A DNA stretch of 22,541 nucleotides from JADDRA01 sp035553895 (GCA_035553895.1 DATMJI010000034.1:1-22541); one strand, 5' to 3'; positions 1 through 7,057 are shown, counted from the first letter of the stretch. The notes: generated by a model from the sequence alone, not told the origin. A program made the numbers and translations.

Positions 1-1535
1 GGCTGGGGCGGGGGAGGCCCCACGTAGCGGGCGCTGGGGCGGATGATGCGGTTGTCGGAGGCCTGCTCGAGGATGTTGGCGCACCACCCGATGACCCGGC
101 TGGCGGCGAAGGTGGACGTGAACATGGCCGGGGGGATCCCGCAGCGCTCCATGACCACCCCGGCGTAGAACTCGACGTTGGCGTACAGCTCGCGCCCCGG
201 CTTGAGCTCGGCCAGCACCGAGACGATGGTTCGTTCCACGGTGGCGGCGAAGGCGGCCTTGTCGCCGCCCAGGCGCTGGGCCAGCTCCCGCAGCAGGGCC
301 GACCGGGGATCCTCGGTCTTGTACACCCGGTGCCCGAAGCCCATGATCCGGCCCCCCGCCTCCACCTCGGAGCGGATCCAGGCCTCGGCCCGCGAGGGCT
401 CGCCGATGGCTTCGAGCATGTCGAGCGCCCGGCTGGGTGCCGCCCCGTGGAGGGGCCCGGAGAGGGCGCCGATGGCACCGACCACGGCCGCCCCCAGGTC
501 GGCCCCGGTGGAGGTGATGACCCGGGCGGTGAAGGTGGAGACGTTGAAGCCGTGGTCGACCGTGGAGATCAGGTACTGCTCCACAGCCCGGGCGTGCTCG
601 GGCTCGGGCCGGCGCCCGGTCAGCATCCACAGGTAGTTGGCGGCATGGGCCAGCTCGGGGTCGGGTTCGATGGGATCCTCGCCCCGGGCCAGGCGGTAGA
701 GGGCGGCGCACAGCGTGGGCACCAGGGCGCACAGGCGCAGGGCGTCGGCCCGCAGGGCGCCGGCGTCGATGTCGAGGCTGGGCCGGTACCCCAGGGACGC
801 CGTGGTCAGCGACACCGCCGAGCGCAGGGCGTCGAGGGCGACGAAGTCGGCGCCGGCTCCGGCGATGGCCGGCAGCAGCGGGCGTACCTCGTCGGGCAGC
901 ACCCGGAGGGGGCGGACCTCACCGTCGAAGGCCTCCCGGCCCCGCCGGTCGGGCAGGTCACCGTCGAAGAGCAGCTGCCACACGTCCTCGAGCGACCGCC
1001 TGTCGGCCAGCTCCCGGGCCGAGTACTGGCGGTAGTGGTAGAAGCCCTCCTGGCCCCGCACGTCGCCCACCACGGTGTCGGCCACGATCACCCCGGCGAG
1101 GCCCTTGGGGGCCTCCAGCTGGCCGGGGTGGGTCATGGGCTGGATCTGGGCCACCCGCATGAGGTCTTGCATGGAGACCACGCCCACCAGCGTGGTCCCG
1201 TCGACCACGGGGATGTGGCGGTAGCCCCGTTCGGCCAGGCTGGCGAAGGCGACGCCGGCATCGGCGTCGGGCGCCACCGTGTCGGGCTCGCTGGTCATCC
1301 ACGCCGATGCCGGGGTGGACGTGGCCTCCTCCCCCGAGGCCACGAAGCGCACCACGTCGCGCTCGGTGAGGATGCCCACGGGCCGCTCACCGTCGACCAC
1401 GACCACGCAGCTGAGGGATTCCTTCTCCATGCGCACCGCCACCTCGGCCATGGAGTCGCCGGCCACGGCGGTGACCGGCGGCGCGCTCATCAAGTCGGCG
1501 ACGGCGCGCTGGGGCGACGGTGGGGTCTGGTTCAC
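1..1535 (-). CDS. CBS-domain citrate/2-methylcitrate synthase fusion (3' end cut by window)
   Basis: The gene runs off the window at position 1; 511 residues are visible and probably only a few C-terminal residues are missing, because the RPSARYVGP segment typical of the citrate synthase C-terminus is present. Residues about 12-130 form two CBS repeats (conserved ILTERDVV and VVSMQDLM segments), which usually bind adenine nucleotides. From about 145 onward is a short-type citrate synthase: STVDHGFN (His328), GPLHGAA (His363) and MGFGHRVYK match the oxaloacetate and acetyl-CoA site motifs. The usual catalytic Asp in the NVDFY motif is Glu455 here (NVEFY). The enzyme should condense acetyl-CoA or propionyl-CoA with oxaloacetate; substrate preference cannot be read from sequence. 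I chose the GTG start because AGGAG lies 4 nt upstream and a TAGACT -10 box precedes it; an in-frame ATG at 1547 is the alternative. Confidence 0.9.
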   Translation of the reverse strand, partial: MNQTPPSPQRAVADLMSAPPVTAVAGDSMAEVAVRMEKESLSCVVVVDGERPVGILTERDVVRFVASGEEATSTPASAWMTSEPDTVAPDADAGVAFASLAERGYRHIPVVDGTTLVGVVSMQDLMRVAQIQPMTHPGQLEAPKGLAGVIVADTVVGDVRGQEGFYHYRQYSARELADRRSLEDVWQLLFDGDLPDRRGREAFDGEVRPLRVLPDEVRPLLPAIAGAGADFVALDALRSAVSLTTASLGYRPSLDIDAGALRADALRLCALVPTLCAALYRLARGEDPIEPDPELAHAANYLWMLTGRRPEPEHARAVEQYLISTVDHGFNVSTFTARVITSTGADLGAAVVGAIGALSGPLHGAAPSRALDMLEAIGEPSRAEAWIRSEVEAGGRIMGFGHRVYKTEDPRSALLRELAQRLGGDKAAFAATVERTIVSVLAELKPGRELYANVEFYAGVVMERCGIPPAMFTSTFAASRVIGWCANILEQASDNRIIRPSARYVGPPPPQ

Positions 1536-1563
1536 CTGGCTCCTCATGTCGGGGACGCAGGGG

Positions 1564-1569
1564 AGTCTA
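1564..1569 (-). promoter_or_regulatory. -10 box of the citrate synthase gene
   Basis: TAGACT on the minus strand. Transcription starting about 7 nt downstream would give a leader of roughly 20 nt carrying AGGAG before the GTG at 1535. No clear -35 was seen. Confidence 0.45.
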
Positions 1570-1571
1570 GG

Positions 1572-1590
1572 AGCGGGCCGCCCCCCCGCT
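1572..1590 (-). terminator. Short hairpin after hemolysin III gene
   Basis: AGCGGG and CCCGCT form a 6-bp GC stem with a 7-nt loop, starting 2 nt after the TAG stop. It has no U tract. It lies directly upstream of the next gene's -10 box. Confidence 0.35.
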
Positions 1591-1592
1591 GG

Positions 1593-2270
1593 CTAGGCGT
1601 CGAGGACCAGCAGCAGGATCATGGTGTAGTGACAGGCCGCCGCCGCCACCACCAGGCAGTGCCAGATCTCGTGATACCCGAAGACCTGGGGGGCGGGGTC
1701 GGGCCAGCGGCGGGCCAGCACCACCGTGCCCAAGGTGTAGAGCACACCGCCGCCGGCCAGCAGGGCCAGCTCGGCCGGGCGGGTCCAGAGCTGGGGCACC
1801 AGAGCCAGCACGGCCCAGCCGAGGACCAGGTACAAGGAGTTGCCGCCCCGCATGGCCCGGTCACAGAAGAGTTTGACGGCCACGCCGACCAGGGCACCGG
1901 CCCACACCACCGACAGGGCCGCCGCTCTCCAGGGCCCGTCCAGGACCAGCAGGCAGACCGGGGTGTAGGAGCCGGCGATGAGCACGAAGATCACGGCATG
2001 GTCGGCCCGGCGCATCCACATCCGGGCGCGCAGCCCCCGGGCCAGGCGGTGGTAGCCGGCGCTGGTGGCGAACATGGCCGTCAGGCTGGCGGCGTAGACC
2101 AGGGCGCCGAGGCGGGCCGAGGGCGAGCCGGCGAGGGCCACCACCACCAGCCCGGCCGGGATGCTGAGGAAGAACACGATCTGGTGGAGCCGGCCCCGCA
2201 TGGACGGGCGGGCCGCCGAGAGCACCTCCAGCATGGCGCTGGGAATGGGAGTGTCCGGCGGTGCCCTCAC
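1593..2270 (-). CDS. Hemolysin III / PAQR-family membrane protein
   Basis: The protein has about 225 residues and is dominated by hydrophobic stretches consistent with the seven-helix topology of the HlyIII/PAQR family. The family's metal-site signature is present: Ser and His in SAGYHR, an Asp in RADHAVIF, and two His in YHEIWH near the last helix. These resemble the zinc-site residues of adiponectin receptor-type proteins. Bacterial members (YqfA, TrhA) are inner-membrane proteins linked to lipid or membrane-fluidity homeostasis; the haemolysin label is historical. The GTG start at 2270 is preceded by TAGCGT with 8 nt between, suggesting a leaderless message; an in-frame ATG at 2234 just before the conserved RGRLHQ segment is the alternative. 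It is divergent from the PAC2 gene and upstream of citrate synthase in the same direction. Confidence 0.88.
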   Translation of the reverse strand: MRAPPDTPIPSAMLEVLSAARPSMRGRLHQIVFFLSIPAGLVVVALAGSPSARLGALVYAASLTAMFATSAGYHRLARGLRARMWMRRADHAVIFVLIAGSYTPVCLLVLDGPWRAAALSVVWAGALVGVAVKLFCDRAMRGGNSLYLVLGWAVLALVPQLWTRPAELALLAGGGVLYTLGTVVLARRWPDPAPQVFGYHEIWHCLVVAAAACHYTMILLLVLDA

Positions 2271-2278
2271 CTCGGCCC

Positions 2279-2284
2279 ACGCTA
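2279..2284 (-). promoter_or_regulatory. -10 box, hemolysin III gene (leaderless)
   Basis: TAGCGT lies 8 nt before the GTG at 2270, with no Shine-Dalgarno between them. It forms a divergent promoter pair with the plus-strand box at 2346-2351. Confidence 0.45.
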
Positions 2285-2345
2285 TCCCGGCGAGGCGGCG
2301 CCGACCCCGCGGTCCCTCCCGGTCGCCGTCGGTGGCCGGCGTCCC

Positions 2346-2351
2346 TACGCT
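2346..2351 (+). promoter_or_regulatory. -10 box, PAC2 gene (leaderless)
   Basis: TACGCT, then 6 nt (CGAAGG), then the GTG at 2358. This spacing would put the transcription start at the start codon. Confidence 0.5.
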
Positions 2352-2357
2352 CGAAGG

Positions 2358-3203
2358 GTGGAGCATGGGCGCTGGGCGGCCGCGGAGCGTCCCCACCTCG
2401 ACCGTCCCGTCCTGGTGGCGGCCTTCGAGGGGTGGAACGACGCCGGCGACGCCGCCAGCCTGGCGGCGGGGTGGCTGGCTCAACGCTGGGCCCCCGGGCC
2501 CCTGGCCGACATCGATCCCGAGGAGTTCTACGACTTCACCGCCACCCGCCCCCACGTCGAGCACGACGGAGAGATCCGGCGCATCCGCTGGCCGGCCAAC
2601 ACCTTCACCGCCGGCCGGGCGGCCGGCGTCGACACCGTGGTCCTGGTGGGCACCGAGCCCCAGCTGCGGTGGCGCTGCTTCTGCGAGCAGGTGATCGGGG
2701 TGGCCGAGGCCGTCGGGGCCCGGCTGGTGCTGACCCTCGGGGCCCTCCTGGCCGAGGTGCCGCACAACCGCCCCACCCCGATGGTCGCCAGTGCCACCGA
2801 CCCCGACCTGGTGGCGCGCCTCGGCCTGGCGCCCTCCACCTACGAGGGCCCGACCGGCATCGTCGGGGTTCTCCAGGACGCCTGCCGGCGAGCCGGCGTG
2901 GACGGCGCATCCCTGTGGGCGGCCGTGCCCGCCTACGTCCCCGGCGCCCCGTCCCCCAAGGCCGCCCTGGCCCTGGTCGAGCGCAGCGCCGAGATCCTCG
3001 ACGTCCCCGTCATGGCCACCGACCTGGAGATCGCCGCCGCTGCCTACGAGCGCCAGGTGAGCGAGGTGGTGGCGGGTGACGAGGACATGGCCGGCTACGT
3101 CGGGGGACTCGAGGATCGCTTCGACGAGGACGGCGGGGAAGGCGATGCCGCGTCCCTGGCCGAGGAGGTCGAGCGCTATCTGCGGGACCACCCCGGACGC
3201 TGA
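2358..3203 (+). CDS. PAC2 family protein (proteasome assembly chaperone-like)
   Basis: A 281-residue protein with the layout of the actinobacterial PAC2 family: an N-terminal LVAAFEGWNDAGDAAS segment, a central alpha/beta core with VVLVGTEPQLRWR and LVLTLGALLAEVPHNRP, then YEGPTGIVGVL and AAVPAYV. It has an acidic C-terminal helical tail ending in EEVERYLRDHPGR. In eukaryotes PAC2 chaperones 20S proteasome assembly; the bacterial role is unproven. The frame stays open far upstream to position 330, but that part lies antisense to the hemolysin III and citrate synthase genes and its peptide is low-complexity, so I start at GTG 2358, directly after a -10 box. It ends opposite the M1 peptidase gene, separated by a bidirectional hairpin. 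Confidence 0.88.
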   Translation: MEHGRWAAAERPHLDRPVLVAAFEGWNDAGDAASLAAGWLAQRWAPGPLADIDPEEFYDFTATRPHVEHDGEIRRIRWPANTFTAGRAAGVDTVVLVGTEPQLRWRCFCEQVIGVAEAVGARLVLTLGALLAEVPHNRPTPMVASATDPDLVARLGLAPSTYEGPTGIVGVLQDACRRAGVDGASLWAAVPAYVPGAPSPKAALALVERSAEILDVPVMATDLEIAAAAYERQVSEVVAGDEDMAGYVGGLEDRFDEDGGEGDAASLAEEVERYLRDHPGR

Positions 3204-3208
3204 CTCCT

Positions 3209-3260
3209 CGTTCTCGGCGCGGTCTGCCCCCCGAAACGGGGGCGAAACGCGCCGAGAACG
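3209..3260. terminator. Bidirectional nested hairpin between convergent genes
   Basis: A perfect 13-bp inverted repeat (arms 3209-3221 and 3248-3260) encloses a second one (GCCCCC 3226-3231 with GGGGGC 3238-3243). It fills most of the 69-bp gap between the PAC2 stop and the peptidase stop. It has no long U tract but is placed to end both transcripts. Confidence 0.75.
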
Positions 3261-3272
3261 TTGTGGGCCGGG

Positions 3273-4724
3273 TCAGGGAGCGCCGAAGCGGGCCAGGGTG
3301 GCGTCGGCGCCGGGGAACACCAAGCGCAGCGACGCCAGCAGGTCGTCGGGGCGGGCGATGGCGAAGCTGGTGGCAGCCACGTAGTAGCGCAGGGCGCAGT
3401 CGACCAGATCGGCGTCGCCCAGGGCGGCCAGGGCCTGGGCGCCCTGGACGTACACGCCCCGGTAGTAGGCGCTTTGGCGGGTCTCCCAGAAGGTCATGCC
3501 CTCGCCCAGGTGGCCCCGGCCGGCACTGGGGATGGACCGGGCCGCCAGCGCCTCCCGGGTGCCCTCGAAGCCCCCTTCGGCCCAGGTGGCCAGGCCTTCG
3601 TCCAACCAGGGATGGCGACCCTGGTTGTTGCCGACCAGGGCGTAGAACCACATGTGGGCCACCTCGTGGGAGAGGGTGCGACCGGTGGTGCCCGGGCCCT
3701 GCATGACGTGGCCCGGGTACTCGATGCCCCCCGAGAGCCCCGGGGTCACCGCCATCGTGTAGGTCGGGTAGGGCAGCGGCCCGAAGCGGCGGCTGAAGTC
3801 CTCCAGGGCCGCCACCACCCGTTCCAGGTACGTCGCCGGATCGTCGTCCAGGCCCTCGTGGACGCCCACGGTGACGGCGACGGGAGGTGAGGTGGCGGTG
3901 GTGGCCGCCGCCTGGCGGAAGCGGCCGACGGAGACGGCCACGTCGCGCACGGCGACGGCCCGCCAGCGATCGCCGTCCCGTTCGCCGGTGGCCAGGACGT
4001 CGAGGCCCTCGGGCACGGCGACCGAGTAGGAGAAGTCGGCCACCGGGGTGGTGGCCGCCTCGGCGAAGGCCCCGGTGGGGGGATCGGTCGCCCATCCCAC
4101 CCCCGGCTCCCAGGCCAGGACGGGGAAGAAGGAGCCGAGGCGCACGGCTCCGCCCTGGCCGGCCAGCCGGTCGTTGGACGCTCCCGGCAGCGTCAGGCGC
4201 CAGGCGACGGTGGCCTCGATCGGGCGCCCGGCGGCCAGGGGTGTCTCCAGGGGGACGACCAGCGTCGTCGGGTCGGGCTGCTCGCTGGGCACGGGCACGG
4301 GGGCGCCGAGGAAGACCGGCCCCGCCTCCAGCCGGCCACCGGCGGCCGCCGGGCGGGGGCCGTTGGCCCAGAGGCGGAACACCAACCGGTCGGTGTCCAG
4401 GTCGGGACGGAAGCGCACGGTGAGGCGGCCCTCGACGGCGTTGGCCTCGAGGTCGAGGCGCAGGCTCATGGTGTAGACCGGCCGCCCGGGGTCGGGGGCG
4501 GCCTGGGCCGGAACCGCCGGGCACCGGCCGGCAGCGGGCCGGGGCCCGGCCAGAGGCAGCGGCGGCGCCGTGGTCGTGGTCGGGGCTGGCCCCACCGTGG
4601 GTACCGGCCGGGTGGTGGCGGCGGTGGTGGCCGGGAGGGCCCCGGGATCGGTGGACGAGCGGCACGCCGTCGCCGCCAGGGCCACCAGGGTCCCCAGGGC
4701 GAGCAGCGAGAGGGCGCGGCGCAC
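3273..4724 (-). CDS. M1-like zinc metallopeptidase lipoprotein
   Basis: A 483-residue exported protein. Residues 1-21 form a lipoprotein signal (two Arg, a hydrophobic core, then AATAC with Cys21 as the probable lipidated residue), followed by a Thr/Pro-rich linker. The gluzincin signature is complete: HEVAH at 353-357 and the third zinc ligand Glu376 in WLDEG, spaced HExxH-x18-E as in the M1 aminopeptidase family. A GGIEYPGH segment about 30 residues upstream takes the place of the GxMEN exopeptidase motif. At 483 aa it is much shorter than the typical 850-aa aminopeptidase N and lacks its long helical C-terminal domain. It probably hydrolyses peptides at the outer membrane surface; the substrate is unknown. 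The GTG start is preceded by GAGACT 7 nt upstream. Confidence 0.85.
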   Translation of the reverse strand: MRRALSLLALGTLVALAATACRSSTDPGALPATTAATTRPVPTVGPAPTTTTAPPLPLAGPRPAAGRCPAVPAQAAPDPGRPVYTMSLRLDLEANAVEGRLTVRFRPDLDTDRLVFRLWANGPRPAAAGGRLEAGPVFLGAPVPVPSEQPDPTTLVVPLETPLAAGRPIEATVAWRLTLPGASNDRLAGQGGAVRLGSFFPVLAWEPGVGWATDPPTGAFAEAATTPVADFSYSVAVPEGLDVLATGERDGDRWRAVAVRDVAVSVGRFRQAAATTATSPPVAVTVGVHEGLDDDPATYLERVVAALEDFSRRFGPLPYPTYTMAVTPGLSGGIEYPGHVMQGPGTTGRTLSHEVAHMWFYALVGNNQGRHPWLDEGLATWAEGGFEGTREALAARSIPSAGRGHLGEGMTFWETRQSAYYRGVYVQGAQALAALGDADLVDCALRYYVAATSFAIARPDDLLASLRLVFPGADATLARFGAP

Positions 4725-4731
4725 TGCCCCC

Positions 4732-4737
4732 AGTCTC
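4732..4737 (-). promoter_or_regulatory. Possible weak -10 box, M1 peptidase gene
   Basis: GAGACT with an upstream TGC (extended -10 like) lies 7 nt before the GTG at 4724. It matches only NANNNT but keeps the spacing seen at other genes here. Confidence 0.3.
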
Positions 4738-4741
4738 GCAC

Positions 4742-4797
4742 CGGCCGACTGGCCGACTGGCCGACCGGCCGGCCGGCTGGCCGACTGGCCGACCGAA
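4742..4797. repeat. Degenerate 8-bp tandem repeat
   Basis: About six copies of a GGCCGACT-like unit, several ending in GACC or GGCC, lie in the divergent gap between the M1 peptidase and the next plus-strand gene. They are directly upstream of the peptidase promoter region. Confidence 0.6.
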
Positions 4798-4853
4798 CTG
4801 GTGGCAGAAGCGGTGCCGCTCTGGTCCCGCTTCTACCGCCAGATCGCAGGGGG

Positions 4854-4877
4854 GCTGGCGGGCTGGCGGGCTGGCTA
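4854..4877. repeat. Three copies of an 8-bp unit abutting a -10 box
   Basis: GCTGGCGG, GCTGGCGG, GCTGGCTA in tandem; the last copy runs into the TACCGT -10 box. An 8-bp inverted repeat (4806-4813 and 4827-4834) lies just upstream. Confidence 0.6.
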
Positions 4878-4881
4878 CCGT
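4876..4881 (+). promoter_or_regulatory. -10 box of the gene at 4888 (leaderless)
   Basis: TACCGT, 6 nt, then GTG at 4888. No Shine-Dalgarno is present. Confidence 0.5.
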
Positions 4882-4887
4882 GGGCCG

Positions 4888-5370
4888 GTGCCGCAGCTGG
4901 TGGCCACGTGTGTGTGGCGCATTCGAGCCGAGGTGGTGACCGCCCTCGACGAGCGCTTCGGCGAGCCGGTGGACGCCTACGTCAACGGCTCCCAGGTGTG
5001 GCTGCGCGACGACGGCCCCGACGGGCTCACCCTGGAGTGGCGCCTCCATCCGGTGGCGGGCTTCCGTGCCCCCCCGGGGGTGTCCACCTACGAGCTGTTC
5101 CCCGCCGTGGCGCTGGCCCTGGCCGAGGGCGACCGCCTTCCCGTCGCTCCCGAATCGCTGTGGGACGGGCTCGAAGCCTTCAGCGCCTACGGAGACGAGG
5201 TCGAGCCCGCCCCGCTGGCCGAGGCCGCCGGCACCGCCCTCGGTCTGGCACCCGAGGCCTGGGGACTGGCCGACCACGACCTCATCGCCCGGACCTGGGA
5301 GGTGCGGGAGCGCCAACTGTCGATCATCGACACCCTCTTCGATCAGCTCACCGGGGGGGGTCGAAGCTGA
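4888..5370 (+). CDS. Conserved-looking hypothetical protein, 160 aa
   Basis: I do not recognise a family. The 160-residue product is soluble in character, without signal peptide or membrane segment, and acidic. It starts PQLVATCVWRIRAEVVTALDERFGEPVDAYVNG, followed by a strand-rich middle (QVWLRDD, LTLEWRLHPVAGFRAPP) and a helical C-terminal half ending with RERQLSIIDTLFDQL. The balanced amino-acid composition and the well-placed leaderless promoter argue that it is real, whereas competing frames are Arg/Pro-rich shadows. The frame is open back to 4570, but that part is antisense to the peptidase and repeat-derived. Its last 23 nt overlap the 3' end of the convergent Nudix gene. Confidence 0.7.
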   Translation: MPQLVATCVWRIRAEVVTALDERFGEPVDAYVNGSQVWLRDDGPDGLTLEWRLHPVAGFRAPPGVSTYELFPAVALALAEGDRLPVAPESLWDGLEAFSAYGDEVEPAPLAEAAGTALGLAPEAWGLADHDLIARTWEVRERQLSIIDTLFDQLTGGGRS

Positions 5371-6004
5371 CGTCGAGGGGTTCGCCCCGGATGGCGGCGA
5401 AGGCGGCGGACGCCCACCGGCTGGCCCCGGCCAGCGGGCTGGGCAGGGCGTCCTCGGCGAACCACCCGACGTCGGCACACTCGAGGGGATGGGGTGCCAG
5501 CTGGCCCCCGGTCATGCGGCAGTGGAAGACCAGCGAGTAGAGCGGGATCCGGGAAAAACCCAGGCGCAGCCCGTCGTGGACGGCGATGAGGCGCTCGGGG
5601 GTGCAGGTGATGCCCGTCTCCTCCTGCACTTCCTTGACCGCCACCTCGGCCGGGGAGTACCCGACATCGGCCCAGCCGGTGGGGTAGAGCCACACCCCGG
5701 AGTCGGCCCGCTGGACCAGGAGGATCTCCCCGGCCCCGTTGCCCACCACCGCCCCCACGGCGGTCTTCGGCGTGACGTAGCCGGCGACGCCCTCGCCGAC
5801 GTCGGCCAACCATTCCTCCACCAGCTGGGCCGGGGTGCCGCCCGACCCGGCGGCCGCCTTCATCTCCGCGGCTACTTTCAGGATCTCCTCGAAGCGCTCC
5901 CGCTCGTAGAGGTTGGCGGTGAAGGCGAGTCCGGTTCGGGCGATGGCCGCCAGGGACTCGCTCCAGCGCGAGAGCTCGTGCGCACGCTCCGGTCGGGAGG
6001 CCAC
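5348..6004 (-). CDS. Nudix hydrolase with N-terminal Nudix_N-type domain
   Basis: A 218-residue protein. Residues about 10-70 form a helical N-terminal region like the Nudix_N domain (SLAAIARTGLAFTANLYERERFEEILKVA). Residues about 78-205 are the Nudix fold. The Nudix box runs from Gly110 to Ile132, with KEVQEETGI holding the metal-binding Glu residues (Glu125, Glu128, Glu129); the usual Arg before the first of these is Lys124, and the first consensus Glu of the box (GX5E) is Tyr116. Relatives act on nucleotide-diphosphate sugars such as ADP-ribose, but the substrate here is unproven. The start is GTG 6004, placed by a TACCCT box 8 nt upstream. An in-frame ATG at 6082 would overlap the upstream gene and add a Pro-rich tail, so I reject it. 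Confidence 0.87.
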   Translation of the reverse strand: MASRPERAHELSRWSESLAAIARTGLAFTANLYERERFEEILKVAAEMKAAAGSGGTPAQLVEEWLADVGEGVAGYVTPKTAVGAVVGNGAGEILLVQRADSGVWLYPTGWADVGYSPAEVAVKEVQEETGITCTPERLIAVHDGLRLGFSRIPLYSLVFHCRMTGGQLAPHPLECADVGWFAEDALPSPLAGASRWASAAFAAIRGEPLDVSFDPPR

Positions 6005-6012
6005 CGCCCACC

Positions 6013-6018
6013 AGGGTA
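6013..6018 (-). promoter_or_regulatory. -10 box, Nudix gene
   Basis: TACCCT lies 8 nt before GTG 6004, inside the 34-nt gap after the upstream gene's stop. Confidence 0.42.
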
Positions 6019-6038
6019 GAAGGCGGGGCCGGGGCCGG

Positions 6039-6971
6039 TCAGCCGGCGGCGGGGCTCCCGCCGCTGGGTGGCCCGTCGACATCCTCGCCCAGGCGAGGCT
6101 GGCTCGCCGGCGCCGCGGCCGGCGACTCCGAGGCGTCGGCCAGGAGGCTCGCCAGCTCGTCGAGACTCACGGCCTCGGTGGGCTCGGTGCCCGACCCACC
6201 GCCGGCCACCGGAGACGGTGCCGGCGACGGCGAAGGCTCGGCCTCCGAAGCGGTGGAGCTCGCCCGGCGAGGGGCCGTGCGCTGCTCGCCGGCCGGGTCG
6301 CCGCTGACCTGGCGCCGGGCCCGGGCCGGGCCGCCCGGCGCCGGCTCGTCGACGGATCCGCCCCCGGCGTCGCCCGCACTCGACCCGTTGCCCTCGGCGG
6401 CACCGTTGGCCGCCCCCGGCTCGGGCCCGGTGGCGCTTCCCCCCGCCGCCTGCTGGACGGTTGCGCCGCCGGCCGTACCCGCCTGCTCGGCCTGCTCGGC
6501 CTGTTCGGCCTGTTCGGCCGCTCGCAGGGCAGCCGGGGGCGGCTTCTTTTCGGCCTTGTGGATCCCGGCCCGCTCCAGCACGGCGGCGTCGACACCGACC
6601 TGGCGCCAGGCGGCGTAGGTGATCCCGTGGCGGTCGCCGTAGCTGCGGACCACCCGCAGGAAGTCCCGCTCCAGCTGGGAACGCTCCGCCCGGCTGCCGT
6701 TGGTGAGGCGGACGTACTCGGCGTGGAGCTCGATGCGCTCCTGGGTGAGGTGGACGCGGCTCAGGGGATCCGCCGACACCAGCAGCTCGTCGACCTTGGT
6801 GATGCGATTGCCCACCGCGTCGGCGGTGCGCTTGAGGTTCCGTCCCGCTCGGGCGCCCTCGACCTCGCTCAAGTAGCGGCGGACGATGCGCTCCTGCTCG
6901 AAGGTCGCCGGCCGGCGTGACGTCCCCCGCTTGGATCGGGGCGTGCCAGGCTCAAAAGCGTTCTCGACCAT
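6039..6971 (-). CDS. Hypothetical protein: helical N-terminal domain plus long disordered tail
   Basis: A 310-residue protein of unknown function. Residues about 20-150 look like a compact, charged helical domain (FEQERIVRRYLSEVEGARAG, SADPLSRVHLTQERIELHAEY, DFLRVVRSYGDRHGITYAAW). From about 150 to the end the sequence is Ala/Gly/Ser/Pro/Glu-rich and probably disordered, opening with EQAEQAEQAEQA encoded by four tandem 9-bp repeats. It has no signal peptide or membrane segment, so it is probably cytoplasmic. The N-terminal part resembles uncharacterised actinobacterial proteins in my recollection, but I cannot name a domain. The ATG is preceded by TACAGT and exactly 6 nt, a leaderless arrangement. 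The Nudix gene follows in the same direction after 34 nt. Confidence 0.75.
   Translation of the reverse strand: MVENAFEPGTPRSKRGTSRRPATFEQERIVRRYLSEVEGARAGRNLKRTADAVGNRITKVDELLVSADPLSRVHLTQERIELHAEYVRLTNGSRAERSQLERDFLRVVRSYGDRHGITYAAWRQVGVDAAVLERAGIHKAEKKPPPAALRAAEQAEQAEQAEQAGTAGGATVQQAAGGSATGPEPGAANGAAEGNGSSAGDAGGGSVDEPAPGGPARARRQVSGDPAGEQRTAPRRASSTASEAEPSPSPAPSPVAGGGSGTEPTEAVSLDELASLLADASESPAAAPASQPRLGEDVDGPPSGGSPAAG
6483..6518. repeat. 9-bp tandem repeat inside a coding region
   Basis: Four units of CTG(C/T)TCGGC on the plus strand; on the coding strand they encode repeated Glu-Gln-Ala triplets at the start of the disordered tail. Confidence 0.8.
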
Positions 6972-6977
6972 CGGGTC

Positions 6978-6983
6978 ACTGTA
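6978..6983 (-). promoter_or_regulatory. -10 box of the gene at 6971 (leaderless)
   Basis: TACAGT, 6 nt (GACCCG), then ATG. It lies 27 nt beyond the terminator hairpin of the upstream giant gene. Confidence 0.5.
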
Positions 6984-7010
6984 GCCGAATCGACGTGATC
7001 GAAAACGCCA

Positions 7011-7038
7011 GAAGGGGGCGGCCGGAGCCGCCCCCTTC
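7011..7038 (-). terminator. Intrinsic terminator of the giant repeat protein gene
   Basis: A perfect 12-bp GC-rich stem (7011-7022 with 7027-7038) and 4-nt loop begins 19 nt after the stop codon. On the minus strand it is followed by TGGCGTTTTC, a short U-rich tail. Confidence 0.8.
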
Positions 7039-7057
7039 CGAGTGCTACGGCTTGAAA

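Noticed and set aside
330..2357. Upstream extension of the PAC2 frame to position 330
   Set aside because: It is antisense to citrate synthase and hemolysin III and encodes Gly/His/Pro/Gln-rich text; the conserved PAC2 sequence starts only after GTG 2358.
2271..3191. Extension of the hemolysin III frame upstream to 3191
   Set aside because: It is antisense to PAC2, non-conserved and would add about 300 residues to a family of about 210-230.
6005..6082. ATG 6082 as start of the Nudix protein
   Set aside because: It would overlap the upstream gene by 44 nt and add a Pro-rich stretch not typical of the family; the -10 box sits just before GTG 6004.
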